This document shows, piece by piece, positions 44,589 through 54,806 of a DNA stretch of 64,000 nucleotides. The stretch spans positions 29,140,001 to 29,204,000 of the forward strand of contig OX419757.1 of NCBI GenBank assembly GCA_948567375.1, given 5' to 3'. The DNA comes from Lunularia cruciata (Eukaryota > Streptophyta > Marchantiopsida > Lunulariales > Lunulariaceae). How positions within the stretch are numbered: position 1 is the stretch's first letter; each line of letters begins with the position of its first letter. The translations under genes were made by a program, and so were the position numbers. The notes under the pieces are model-generated. The model made no database searches. It saw only the letters and a list, made by a program, of their open reading frames with translations, and was not told the origin of the DNA.

Positions 44589-47500
44589 CTCACCAAGAAT
44601 TTTGTGGGAGGATTGAGACCACAAATTAGAAGCAAGGTGAGATATGAGAAACCTTCTTCCAAGGTTGAAGCTATCAAGATCGCAATTCGTATGGAGGAGA
44701 GTTTGGAAGGGGATGAGAGTGATTTGGTGGTGAAGGAGGTTGTGCATCCTCCTCAAGGCTACAAGTATGGTGGAACTTCTGATACTTTGGTGACAAGGGT
44801 TGCACCACAAGTAGTAGTTGCTCCAATTCTTGCACCTCCACCAAAAGATCCACTCCAAACCATCACAGAACAACTTGCGGATCTCAAGATCAATGTGGTG
44901 CAACTATGGGAGAAGAGAGAGGTGGATCAGAATGTAGGGAGAGGACCTAGGAGTTATGGAAACTATCCATATAGAGGAGGCCAACCAGCCAACAATTTCA
45001 ATGATAGAAATTGTTTTGGTTGTGGAGGAAGAGGCCATATCCAAAGGAATTGCCCAAATTCCACTTACCATGGAGGAAGGGGTTATGAGGGAGCCAATAG
45101 AGGGAAAGAGGGAGGTAGTGAAACCCAAGTGGCTCCTAATCCCAACAAAGGTAAGGGGATAGCATCCATAGATGTGGTTGAGAGCAAGTATGAGAAGGGA
45201 GAGTGCTCAAACTCCAAGGGTCTTAATTTGGAGCTTTTGGCACAAGAGAAGAAGAGAGCTCGTTTTGCAGAGGATGTTCACTCTTCTCAAGGATTTACTT
45301 CAAGCAAGGATACTCCTATGTCTACTAGGAGCACTCGCACCTCAACACCATCAACAACAAAGACTCCAAGGAAGAAGTTGGGGATGGAGGACTTCTTGAT
45401 CTCAAAGCAACAATGGAACTACAATGTGTTGGAGGATGTTGGTAGTCACAAGGCTAACATCACAGTGGGCCAATTAATTGCTTTGAACCCTACCTTGAGA
45501 AAGGAGCTTAGAGGTGGTTTGAGTTCTACAAGGAGCAAAAAGAAGAAGAAGGCAAAAGTTCCAGTATCAATGGGGGTGGTGGATGCCAAGCCAGCATTAT
45601 GGGAGGCTTGTGAATATGCCTCCAAGATTGATGTGAGAGTGAATGGTCACAACATCAAGGATGCATTGGTTGATGGAGGATCAGCAGTGAATGCCATGTC
45701 AGAAAGGTTGATGAAGAAGTTGGGTATGATACCCTCAAGACCTTCAACATTTGTGGTGAGCATGGCAAACAAGCAACAAGTTCGACCAGTAGGGGTGATG
45801 GATAAGGTGGTAGTTTCAGTTATGGGAGTTCAAAATCTCATGACTTTCCAAGTCTTGAAGGATTCAAGCTATGACTTACTTCTTGGGAGGCCATGGTTGA
45901 GAGCAGCACGCACAACTGATCGATGGCACAAAGGGTACTTGAGGATTGGGCCATCAAACCATAGAGTCACTGTTCCTGTGACTAACACCACCAACACTTC
46001 ACATTCAGATACCCCATCTTCTAATTATTGGGAATCAGATTCTGAAGAAGGAGCTTCAGGTGTGGACACAAGCATGGAAGAGGAGACTTCCACGGAGGAA
46101 GATGAATCTGAATCTGATTCAGATGTGTATCCCTTGTGTGCTATGGATTTTGCACCTAAGCCAGAGGTTTTGAAGGACCCAGATAAATCACCATTGACAC
46201 TTGAGGAGGTAGAGAGAAGGTTATCTACCCTCAAGTATGGCCCAAATGTTACCAAGGAGGAGAAGGTGAGATTTGAGGAGATTTTCCGCAAGTTCATCCA
46301 TGTGTTTGCTTTTAGTTACAAGGATTTGAAGGAAGTCACCTTGGAGGAGCACAAGATAGAGGTGGAGTCACATGCAAGACCAATCCGCCAAAAGCAACAT
46401 CGCATTAGCCCACCAATATCTTTGGTTGTGAAGGAGGAGATTGATAAGCTCAAGGAGGCTGGATTTATCTTTGAGGTGGAGAATTCAGAATGGGTGTCTC
46501 CAATTGTCATTGTGAAGAAAAAGAATGGCAAGCTTCGGGTATGTGTGGATTACAAGAAGCTTAATGCTGTTACCAAGAAGGACTACTACCCATTGCCATT
46601 CATTGATGAGATCTTGGAGGAGGTTGCAGGTCATGAGAGGTACAGTTTTGGAGATGGTTATAGTGGATATAACCAAATAAAGATTGCACCAGAGCATCAA
46701 CAACTCACCACATTCACCACACCTTGGGGAACTTACGCTTTCAAGGTCATGCCTTTTGGGCTTTGCAATGCTCCAGCCACATTCCAACGGTTCATGAACA
46801 AGGTATTTGAACCTTTCATTGGGAAATTTGTGAGAGATTTCATTGATGACTTTTGTGTCTATGGGAGCAAGGAGGAGCACTTTGAGCACCTAATCAAAGT
46901 CTTGCAACGCTTGGATGAGGCAAATGCATCACTCAACCCAGAGAAGTGCATTTTTGGATGTGAAGAAGGTCTACTTTTGGGGCACATCATCTCCAAGGAT
47001 GGAATAGCAGTTGATCCTGAGAAGGTGAGGAAAATCTCAGACCTTCCATTCCCTTCAAGCTTGACAAAGTTACACCAATTCTTGGGAATGGTTGGGTACT
47101 ATAGGAGGTTCATCTTCTCATTTTCCAACAAGGCTTATGCATTGACCATCTACATGAAGAAGGGTGTAGATTACATGGTGATTTTGGAAGACAAGGAGGC
47201 TCTCAAAGCTTTTGAGGAGCTCAAGCAATCCCTTGTTGTAGCTCCAATTCTTGCTAAACCTGATTGGAGTAAGCCTTTCATCCTCTACACTGATGCTTCT
47301 AATGTAGCTATAGGATGCACTCTTAGTCAATTAGACCAAGATGGGCATGATCATCCAATAGCTTATGCTAGTAGGCAGATGGTTTCAGCAGAGAAGAACT
47401 ACTCTATCACAGAGAGAGAAGGGTTGGCAGTGATCTTTGGTCTCAAGAAGTTTAGACACTACTTGATTGGAGGGAAAGCCACAATTGTCACGGATCACAA

Positions 47501-48995
47501 GGCTTTGAAGTACATCTTCAACAAGCCTAATGTTGAAGGGAGACTAGCAAGGTGGATGATACTCTTGTCTGAGTATGACTACACAATTGAGGATAGGCCA
47601 GGAAAGAAACATGCAAATGCTGATTTGTTATCTAGAGCCTATGATCATGATGGAGATGAGCCAGTAGATGATTCCTTCCCGGATGAGGAGCTCATGACAA
47701 TCTCAGTCACTCAAGAGATTCCAATGGAGTACAAGGAGATTGTGGATTTTGTGACAAGAGGTAACTATCCAGAAGGGATGCATGCTAGGGAGAGGAAGGC
47801 CCTTGCAGCAAGATCTAGACCTTACACAATGGTGGAGGATATTCTTTTTCACCAAGGAGCAGATGGTCTACTTCGAAGAGCAGTGGGTAAGGAAGAGTCT
47901 ATCCTACTCATAAAGGAGTTTCATGAAGGTTTAGTATGTGGAGGACACTTTGCAGGAAAGGTGACTGCTTTCAAGATTCTAGATGCAGGTTACCATTGGA
48001 GAGGGATTTTCAAGGATTGTCTTGATTATTGCAAAACTTGTCATGTTTGTCAAGCTTTTGCTAGAAAGTCTACATCCACTCCACCACTTAGATCAATTCC
48101 ATTGCTAGGACCTTTTGAGAAGTGGGGAATTGATTTTGTAGGACCTCTCAATAGAACCCCAAGGAACAATCGGTACATTGTGGTAGTTACTGATTACCTT
48201 ACCAAGTAGGTTGAGGCTAGACCATTGAGGGACAAGAATGAAGATGAAGTGGGTAGATTTCTTTATGAACGCATTATCACTAGGTTTGGATGCCCTTTGG
48301 AGTTGGTTTCTGATAGAGGAGGAGAGTTTACAGGAAGCATTACTACAGCCATGCTACGACATTTCTCTATCACACATAGAGTAACTACATCCTATAAGCC
48401 AAATTCCAATGGCTTGGCAGAGAGAACCAATCAGACCTTGTGCATGATGTTGGCCAAAGATGCAGAAATGGAGGGGGCTAAACATCATTGGGACAAGAGG
48501 ATTCATGCAGTTTTGTGGGAGTATAGGACAACCATGAAGACTTCCACTAGATATTCTCCATTCCAATTGGTGTATGGTATTGAGTCTACCTTACCTATTC
48601 ACTTTGATCTTCCTACCTTCCAAAGCATTCATAGGAGATTGAAGAAAGCACAAGGAAGTGATGCAGGGAAGTCAAGGAAGGATCAACTCATGGAGTTGGA
48701 AGAGGCAAGAGCAATTGCTATGGTTCGAGTGGAGCAAGCCCAAAGGAAACAAAAGGAGAGCTATGACAAGAGGCAAGGCAAGAAGAAGGTGGAGCCTTTC
48801 AAAGAAGGTGATTGGGTAATGTTGTTTGATTCCATTCGATTCAAGAGAGTGCAAAAGAAGTTTTTGCCTAAGTACTTTGGACCTTTCATAGTAGAGAAGG
48901 TGTGGGGCAATTACACCTATGATCTCAAGGAGTTGGGAGGAAGACACTTTGATAGGATTAACCATGATAAGTTGAAGATGTACCATAGAAGGTAG
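44589..48995 (+). pseudogene. Outer RLG-1 gag-pol, 3' part
   Basis: Open from the junction at 44,589 to TAG at 48,207-48,209, then open in the same frame to 48,995. Landmarks: CCHC knuckle 45,008-45,052; protease Asp in LVDGGS at 45,672-45,674 (DGG instead of the usual DTG/DSG); RT FIDD at 46,839-46,850; RNase H LYTDAS near 47,283; integrase CKTCHVC near 48,030-48,050; C-terminus to 48,995. Its protein is identical to the inverted copy over the 1,200 shared residues before the TAG. After it, two residues differ (Gly/Arg and Val/Ile). Separation from its gag start by the inverted copy, plus the shared TAG, makes the element defective. Confidence 0.9.
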
Positions 48996-49029
48996 AGAGA
49001 CCTTCACTTTGAGGACAAAGTGAAAACTT

Positions 49030-49043
49030 AGTCCGGGGGTAAA
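49030..49043 (+). other. Polypurine tract of young RLG-1
   Basis: AGTCCGGGGGTAAA directly before the 3' LTR start at 49,044. The mirror copy lies at 39,892-39,905. Confidence 0.65.
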
Positions 49044-49722
49044 TGTAACACCCATTTGTGCATGTGTGTGGTATTGTGATATTTAGCTTGGTATTACAAG
49101 TACTTAAGAGATATTATTTATATAGAGATAAAGGATGGTTCTATATTAGTCATGGTTAGCTAAAGTTAGTCATAGCTAAGATAGATGGGACCTTACTTTA
49201 GAGGAAGTAGAAAAGATGAGCACCACTATTTTGGATTTTAGTGTGTTGACTTGGTATTATTCCTAGGTGTTTGGCTTTGGGGAAAGAGTTGAGAACTCTT
49301 GGGCCCGCAAGCCTTTTTGTTTTGGATTCTTCTTTAGTCCAAGGATAGCCCATGTGAAGGAATCCTTGCTTTAGTGGTTGGGTCAAGATAAGGGGAATAT
49401 GCCCATGTGAATGGATATTCCTTTCTACTTTTTGACTTTACTTGACTTTTAGTCTAGTAACTTGAGTTACTACGGTAATTAGTAACTTTGGTATGTAACT
49501 ATTTCACAAGTATATAAACAAGGAGTGAGGAGGTACTCATCATCCTTTCATTTGCAACTATCTCTCTCTCATTGAGTTCTCTAGTGAGCAATGTCTTGAG
49601 TCTTGGAGTGTTAGCCTTGGAGGAGTATGATGGAGTTGGGGTTCCTTGCCTTCTTAGTCCATGGTGCGCTACCATAATAGCCATCAGAGGTTCATCCTGA
49701 GTGAGAGACAGGCCGGCTCACA
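49044..49722 (+). repeat. 3' LTR of young RLG-1
   Basis: 679 bp, one visible substitution from the 5' LTR. It is followed by the target duplication GACC at 49,723-49,726. Confidence 0.93.
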
Positions 49723-49726
49723 GACC

Positions 49727-50382
49727 ATGGAAGCACCTTGCCCAGTTAATTGGCCTCCTGCAAACATCTTATGGAAGAACACCACTTGGTGCTTCATCAC
49801 ATAAGTTGTTCTCTCCGGCTTCAAGATTGCCATGAGAGCACTCATGATCCCCCTCTTGATTGGATCCTTGTAACTCTCTACTTTGTACCCATTCTTTGTA
49901 CGCTTTGAAGAGAATGCATCCCTCACTTCTTGGGTTTCTTTGGCTACCTCTCCCTTCCCCAAGAACATGGCACCCTGCTCCGTGCATGCCTCTCTTCCGA
50001 GTACTAATCTCCAATCTGACTCCGTCTAACAAACCGGATTTCCTCTCTTCCCCTCTTCCTCAGGGCCATCAAGACATTTACTCTTGATTATCTCAGTCAT
50101 GAATCTTGGAAAACTCACATTCCAGTTCCATGCCAAGAAGGTGATCCAAAGTCGGCTCAAGACTTCGATTCATGCAATCACATCTAACCTCCAAATTGCA
50201 TGATTTCTCACTACAAATTTGGAGTTCTTCTTTCCTCTTCCCATCTTTCTTTCTTCCTCACTGTCTCTTGGATTAGCTCTCTCCAATTCTCCTCTACACA
50301 CCAACGCGTCTTCAACTCCACTTCCCTTCCCACAATCTCTTGGAGGACGACTCCCCAATGGCAAAGGAAAATTGCTTGACAT
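49727..50382 (-). pseudogene. Coiled-coil ORF in the solo RLG-2 LTR (5' part)
   Basis: N-terminal part of the LTR-borne ORF on the minus strand, from ATG 50,382 (MSSNFPLPLGSRPP). It passes FVVRNHAIWRLDVIA, then a stop, RLWITFLAW and the in-frame TAG (50,026-50,028) that is also present at 1,916-1,918 of the other copy. It continues in the same frame to VVFFHKMFAGGQL, where RLG-1 is inserted. The protein then resumes at 36,543 on the minus strand. Confidence 0.65.
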
Positions 50383-50796
50383 TGCTTTGTCATTAGCCCA
50401 ATTTTTATAGAGTCGCGCCTTCTTTGTCGCTCTTCAATTTGAGTTTCTACCAAGAAATCACACCTCTTGCATGCTCCTGTCACTGTCAAGTGGCCTTCAC
50501 GCATACGAATGCTAGTTTTTGAACGGTCCCTTCTTGAATTTCTCTCCCCAAAGAAAATTATTTACACTATCCTCACCTCGGGTTGAGCACCCCCCGATAC
50601 AAAAACTTGTTACTTCGGGTTGTATGGTGACAGGGCAAGTCCGAGTACTTTGCCTTATGACCCAAAGCCACATTACCTTGGGTTTCATCTTGAAGACTCT
50701 TTTCTTTGCCTTCTTCGGCCATACAAGCACAATCCTACTTCTCTATACACTTCTTCTTCTCTATTTCAAAAAAAAACAAAAAGTGTGGGTACCACA

Positions 50797-52608
50797 CATT
50801 GGAAGGCTTGCACAAAGTGCAAGGACTTTGGAGAGTTCTATGTCAAGATGAAAAAAGGCCAAGTATTAATTACAAAAATTTCCCCGTGGGAATGTACAAA
50901 AGAGGAGTGTAGAAAAATGACCTATTGGTTGACTTGTTTAGGTGTGGGATTAATTCTTATAGGAATGTTCAATGGGAAAAGACAAGTAGTAATTAAAGCT
51001 AAAAGAGGCACTCGGACTATATAATGGAATGTATATTTAATAAAGGAAACCTAAGGCAAGAACCATTAAGAATTATTATGCATTGCATAAAGGAGGTGAT
51101 GGCCATAGGCAGAGTGTTGTTAGGAGGGGATAGAAAATTATTTTTAGGGTTAGGCAATGGTATATATGTTGGCTTGTGCCCCTAAGCAAGGGTCTTCTTC
51201 ATTCTTTCATTCATTTTCTAGTTCCTTTGTTTCAAGAGAACCCTAGGCAGAGAGTCAATTCTTGTAAGCAAAGTCAGCTGCCCAAATTATTCATTGGGAC
51301 CATGGGCTGAAGATATTGCCAATCATGGGTATTAGAGCTGGTCTTTGTGTTGTGATTGATAATCATACTTGATAGATCAAGCAATCAACATTAGTAAATA
51401 AAATGCATTTTGCCTCAAATTTTGACTGATTTTTGAGTCCATTTTCAAATTGTAAATGTGCAAATGTGTGAAGAAGTTGTCCTCAATTTCTTTGTCATAC
51501 CATTGTCTAAATTGAAGAGTGAATCATAATACTCCCCATAGAATTGCAATTGCTGATTGGAGAGTGAATGCTCCATGGAGGCCAAAGGGCTCACAAGGGT
51601 GATGGACATGAGAACCATTTCTAGGGATGAGTATCTAAGAGTGAACCCTATTCCTTGGTAGAGCTACAAGGATCCTAACCATAGTTCCTTCCCAAGCCAA
51701 GTGAAAGGCCGGCCAGGCAAGGACTATCTTGTCTTTTTCTCTTTCCCACAATGTCCTATATCTTCCAGTATGGGACAAGACCAACCCAACAACAAGGAGG
51801 AGGAAGATGAAAGGAGAAGAAAGGACCTACAAGTGCAAAGAAGGGCAAAGACAAGAGGCAAGCATTATTCTTGACCATAGAATACCTATTAGCTTTGATG
51901 GAACATCCTACCCAAACATGAGTAAAGGAGAGAGCAAATTGGGGAGAAGAAGTAGGGTTATGCTCCAAAGAGGTGCCAAAAGTGAGAAGCACACCAATGG
52001 TTCCTAAGGTAGACAATTCCACCCAACAAAGATAAGGGGATGGGAATGTCATTCAAAGAAGGGAAACCTTATGAGACTCCTACAAGGACAAACTCAGATG
52101 TTGGCCCCATGAGGTTTATGAATCTTTATATAGGTTGTCTACACATTGGTGCCCACTTTGAAATAGATGGAGGATTTACTCCTTTTGAACTAAGACATGT
52201 AACTTGATGTCAACAATTACCCAAGGCTCGTAGATTTTCTCCTATACACTATCTAGAGTGCCTATTGGGAGAAGAGGGAGGGTGTTATATGGGTTGACAA
52301 TAGCCCAAGGTGAAATCACAAGAGTCAAGGTGCAACTCTCTATTGAAGTAGGTAAATGTCATAAACAAGAACAACATATGAATAGGCAAAAGTGCATGAT
52401 AGATTTGTAGGAGCTTAGATAGCTCAAGAAGCAACTTACAATTGTACAAGAGAGAGCAAGGGCAGGCCTTGGAGAAAAGAGATAGGGATGTAGCCATATT
52501 AATGTAGCAATTGGAGGCTGCTCTTGCACAAGAGATCCACAAACTAGAAGAGAAGCTCACAAACTCAACAAAAGGATTTATAACTCCATATAAGAATAAT
52601 AAAGGTAC
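50797..52608 (+). other. REP-5 segment 3
   Basis: Starts with CATTG, the right target duplication of the solo LTR, then continues REP-5. Short frames at 50,797-51,024 and 51,729-52,007 are Lys/Arg-rich and unrecognised. Near 51,327-51,342 GGGTATTAGAGCTGG resembles a degraded initiator-Met primer site, so REP-5 may itself be an LTR element with an LTR end near 51,325; this is weak. The last 250 bp include a Gln/Arg-rich piece (QLTIVQERARAGLGEK) that could be coiled coil. The segment ends at the second RLG-3 LTR. Confidence 0.4.
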
Positions 52609-53020
52609 TATAACAATATGAATTTTAGCGACGAAGTAAGTAGGGCTAACAAAGTAGCAAATAAGACAAATTAGCCTAGAATATTCCAAAAGTATCTAGG
52701 AAGCTTCTTGGGAAGCTTCTTGGCTAGCTTAGCTTGCATTCTAAGTAGGTAGCTTCTAGAAGCTTCCAACTAACTTAGCTTGCATGCCAAGTAAGCAACT
52801 CCTAGAAGGAAGCTTCTTGAGAAGCTTCCCAATTAACTTGGCTTGCACTCCAAGAAAGTGGCTCAAGGAAGCTTCTTGAGAAGCTTCTCAAGAGCCTTGT
52901 ATGATCTCTATAAATACAAGAGCCAAAGCTCTTGCTAGCAAGTTGGAGTTTTCTCTCATTCAAGTGTCCCAATGTGAGCTTCTATTCTCCTATTTCTCTC
53001 CTTGGTCTCAATCTTTAACA
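52609..53020 (+). repeat. 5' LTR of RLG-3 second copy
   Basis: 412 bp, starting TATAACAATATG (the terminal TG is again TA) and ending TTTAACA. It keeps TTCTAGAAGCTTC at 52,754-52,766, several GAAGCTTCTTGAGAAGCTTC motifs and TATAAATA at 52,909-52,916. Confidence 0.85.
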
Positions 53021-53021
53021 T

Positions 53022-53033
53022 TGGTATCAGAGC
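53022..53033 (+). other. Primer-binding site of RLG-3 second copy
   Basis: TGGTATCAGAGC, one base after the LTR end; the plant initiator-Met type. Confidence 0.9.
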
Positions 53034-53289
53034 AAGAATGAGATGGATGGAATTTATGGACCACCAAATCCACTTCCACCAAACCATTGGTATTTTTGTG
53101 TCCAAGTACTACCCAAACATCAGTTCACACAATTCATCACCTTGCATTTTGGATAAGATTTTTTGCATATGATCACCATATTTGAGAAACACTTGGTGTT
53201 TCTGGTTGTAACTTATGGAGAACGGTGGACGTGTTGCTTCTATGTGTTAATAAATTAGATAGATAAGGGGTGGCGTGATAGATTAGCAA

Positions 53290-54197
53290 CCATGCCGGCA
53301 ATGCTTGATGTTATCCTTGCTATGCAGCAATAAATCAAGCACCTTACTTGATTGTTGGATGAACGAGATCTTCAACGACAAGAGCACAAAGAGAGAGAAC
53401 CAATTTGAGAAGGAGAAGATCAAATCCTATTCTCTAAAACCCAAGGTATTTGAGGGCAAGAATCTCTTGGGTGCAGTGGAGAATTTTGTGTTTGATTGTG
53501 AATGTTATTTTGAAGCTACCAATTTGCAAGACAAGCAAAAATAGATTCCCTTGGCTTCTTGCTAATTGGATAGAGTAGCAAAGCTATGGTGGAGATTCCA
53601 AGTGGACCAAACTGAATGACAAATTATTGCATCAACCTTGATATGGGTAGAATTCAAGAGTGAAATAATAAGGCAATTCCAAGCTATAAATGCCACACAA
53701 TCTGCACAAGATAGGTTGGCAAAGTTGAAATAGATTGACTTTGTAAGAAGTTACATCATGCAATTCTAGAAAACCATCATGCAAATTCCAAATATATTGG
53801 AAGGTGAAGCTTTGGATCAATTTGTGAGGGGCTTGAAGTCAGGAATCAAATTAAAGGTAACTATGCAAGAGCTACAACACTTGGAGGAAGCCATGCGATT
53901 GGCCAAACATTTTGATTCCTTGGTTGCAACAACTTGGTCTTGACCTCGACCTTCACAAAACCTACCAATACACTACACACTAATGGAGGAGCTGGCACCA
54001 ATGGAGACCCCTTGGCATTGTAGATAGAGAGAAACTGTGATAAAATAGTGGTTGTTTTTATTGTCACCAATTGGGACATTGTATTGCTCAAGAATGGGCA
54101 ACCTTAACAAGTTGCCCAAATGGAGTTTGTGGAGTGAAATGATTAGGGAAACAATAAAAAAATCCTAGTAGGAGATTTTGAGCTGCCTATTGGAAGT
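53290..54197 (+). pseudogene. RLG-3 gag remnant (copy 2)
   Basis: Gag domain KPKVFEGKNLLGAVENFVFD, KLWWRFQVD, and a C-terminal part not present in copy 1 (EGEALDQFVRGLKSGIKLKV, EEAMRLAKHFDSL). A damaged CCHC-like cluster (CHQLGHCIAQEWATLTSC) follows near 54,060-54,115. Many stops (e.g. near 53,542, 53,565 and 53,619). Confidence 0.72.
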
Positions 54198-54590
54198 TTG
54201 ATTAGCTCCAATTGGATTGAAGGCTTGACTTATGCAAGTTTGCTTCACTTGCAAGGTACAATATCTAATTGGGGTTGTAGGATTTTGGTTGATTCTAGAA
54301 GTTCAAAAAATTTCATGTCTATGCAAGTAGCAAAGGAATTGGGTATTCCTATCAAGCCAATAATTGGAAGTAGATTGATGATGGCAGATGGTAGAAAGGG
54401 TTATGCATTCCGTACCTCACATCCTGTTACCTTCAAGATTGGAAAGGAGTATTTGGAGTGTATGAGGTTTGTAGTGGCACCTCTACACTATGATATCATT
54501 CTAGGACTTCCTTGGCTTGAACGTCATAAGGTTCAATTTGATTGGACCCGACGACAAATTCAAGTACAACACCAAGGTAGGAATTTCTGA
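54198..54590 (+). pseudogene. RLG-3 protease remnant (copy 2)
   Basis: An open 130-codon frame with a retropepsin-like fold: ILVDSRSSKNFMS (catalytic DSG changed to DSR) and, 70 residues later, YDIILGLPWLERHKVQFDW, the typical ILG(M/L)PWL end of Gypsy proteases. Flanked upstream by gag and downstream by RT of the same element. Confidence 0.8.
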
Positions 54591-54639
54591 TAAGGTTGTC
54601 TGGCACCTCTGAGTGAGACACCTAAAAATAGTCAATCCC

Positions 54640-54806
54640 AAGACAGGAAGTTTGTCAAGAAGGTAACCATAGAGCAAGCCTTGAAGGAGGATGAATCCCA
54701 AGATTGGAAGTTTACCAAGAAAGCAACCATGGAGTAAGCTTTGAAGAAAGATGAGTCCTTAGATGGGAAGTTTGTTGGTGAAGCAAGCTTTGGAGGAAGA
54801 TGAGTT
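54640..54806 (+). repeat. Three degenerate tandem repeats in the RLG-3 protease-RT linker
   Basis: About 57-bp units translate as QDRKFVKKVTIEQALKEDES, then QDWKFTKKATME-ALKKDES (stop at the dash), then LDGKFV... before the frame enters RT. They look like an in-frame minisatellite; copy 1 lacks this region. Confidence 0.6.

Larger units (their letters stand above)
36548..49722 (+). mobile_element. Young composite RLG-1: element with an inverted partial copy inside gag
   Basis: A 13,175-bp insertion with the exact 4-bp duplication GACC on both sides (36,544-36,547 and 49,723-49,726). Order: 5' LTR, primer site, leader ORF, first part of gag; then an inverted, 5'-truncated second RLG-1 (its 3' LTR at 39,213-39,891, pol, and gag up to 44,588); then the rest of gag-pol, polypurine tract and 3' LTR. 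Mirror positions sum to 88,935, giving arms of 5,134 bp and a 242-bp spacer. All three LTRs are 679 bp. I found only about five single-base differences between the arms, all transitions. The inner copy joins gag at its perfect LTR end on the left and through a CT-rich stretch on the right, with about 3 bp of gag lost and no target duplication. Confidence 0.9.
29691..50796 (-). mobile_element. Solo RLG-2 LTR, split by two later retrotransposons
   Basis: Minus-strand LTR with ends TGTGGTACCCACAC (at 50,796) and TTGTCACA (at 29,691), flanked by the exact 5-bp duplication CATTG (29,686-29,690 and 50,797-50,801). Its pieces are 49,723-50,796, 34,442-36,547 and 29,691-30,297. Removing RLG-3 (30,298-34,441 plus one target copy) and the RLG-1 composite (36,548-49,722 plus GACC) leaves about 3,777 bp, against 3,785 bp for the LTR at 1,149-4,933. 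No gag or pol of its own family accompanies it, so it is a solo LTR formed by LTR-LTR recombination. Confidence 0.85.

Noticed and set aside
39213-49722. Palindrome as a foldback DNA transposon or giant inverted-repeat transposon
   Set aside because: The arms are an LTR retrotransposon end (LTR, polypurine tract, pol) and there is a third LTR outside at 36,548. The target duplications flank the full 13-kb unit, not the palindrome itself.
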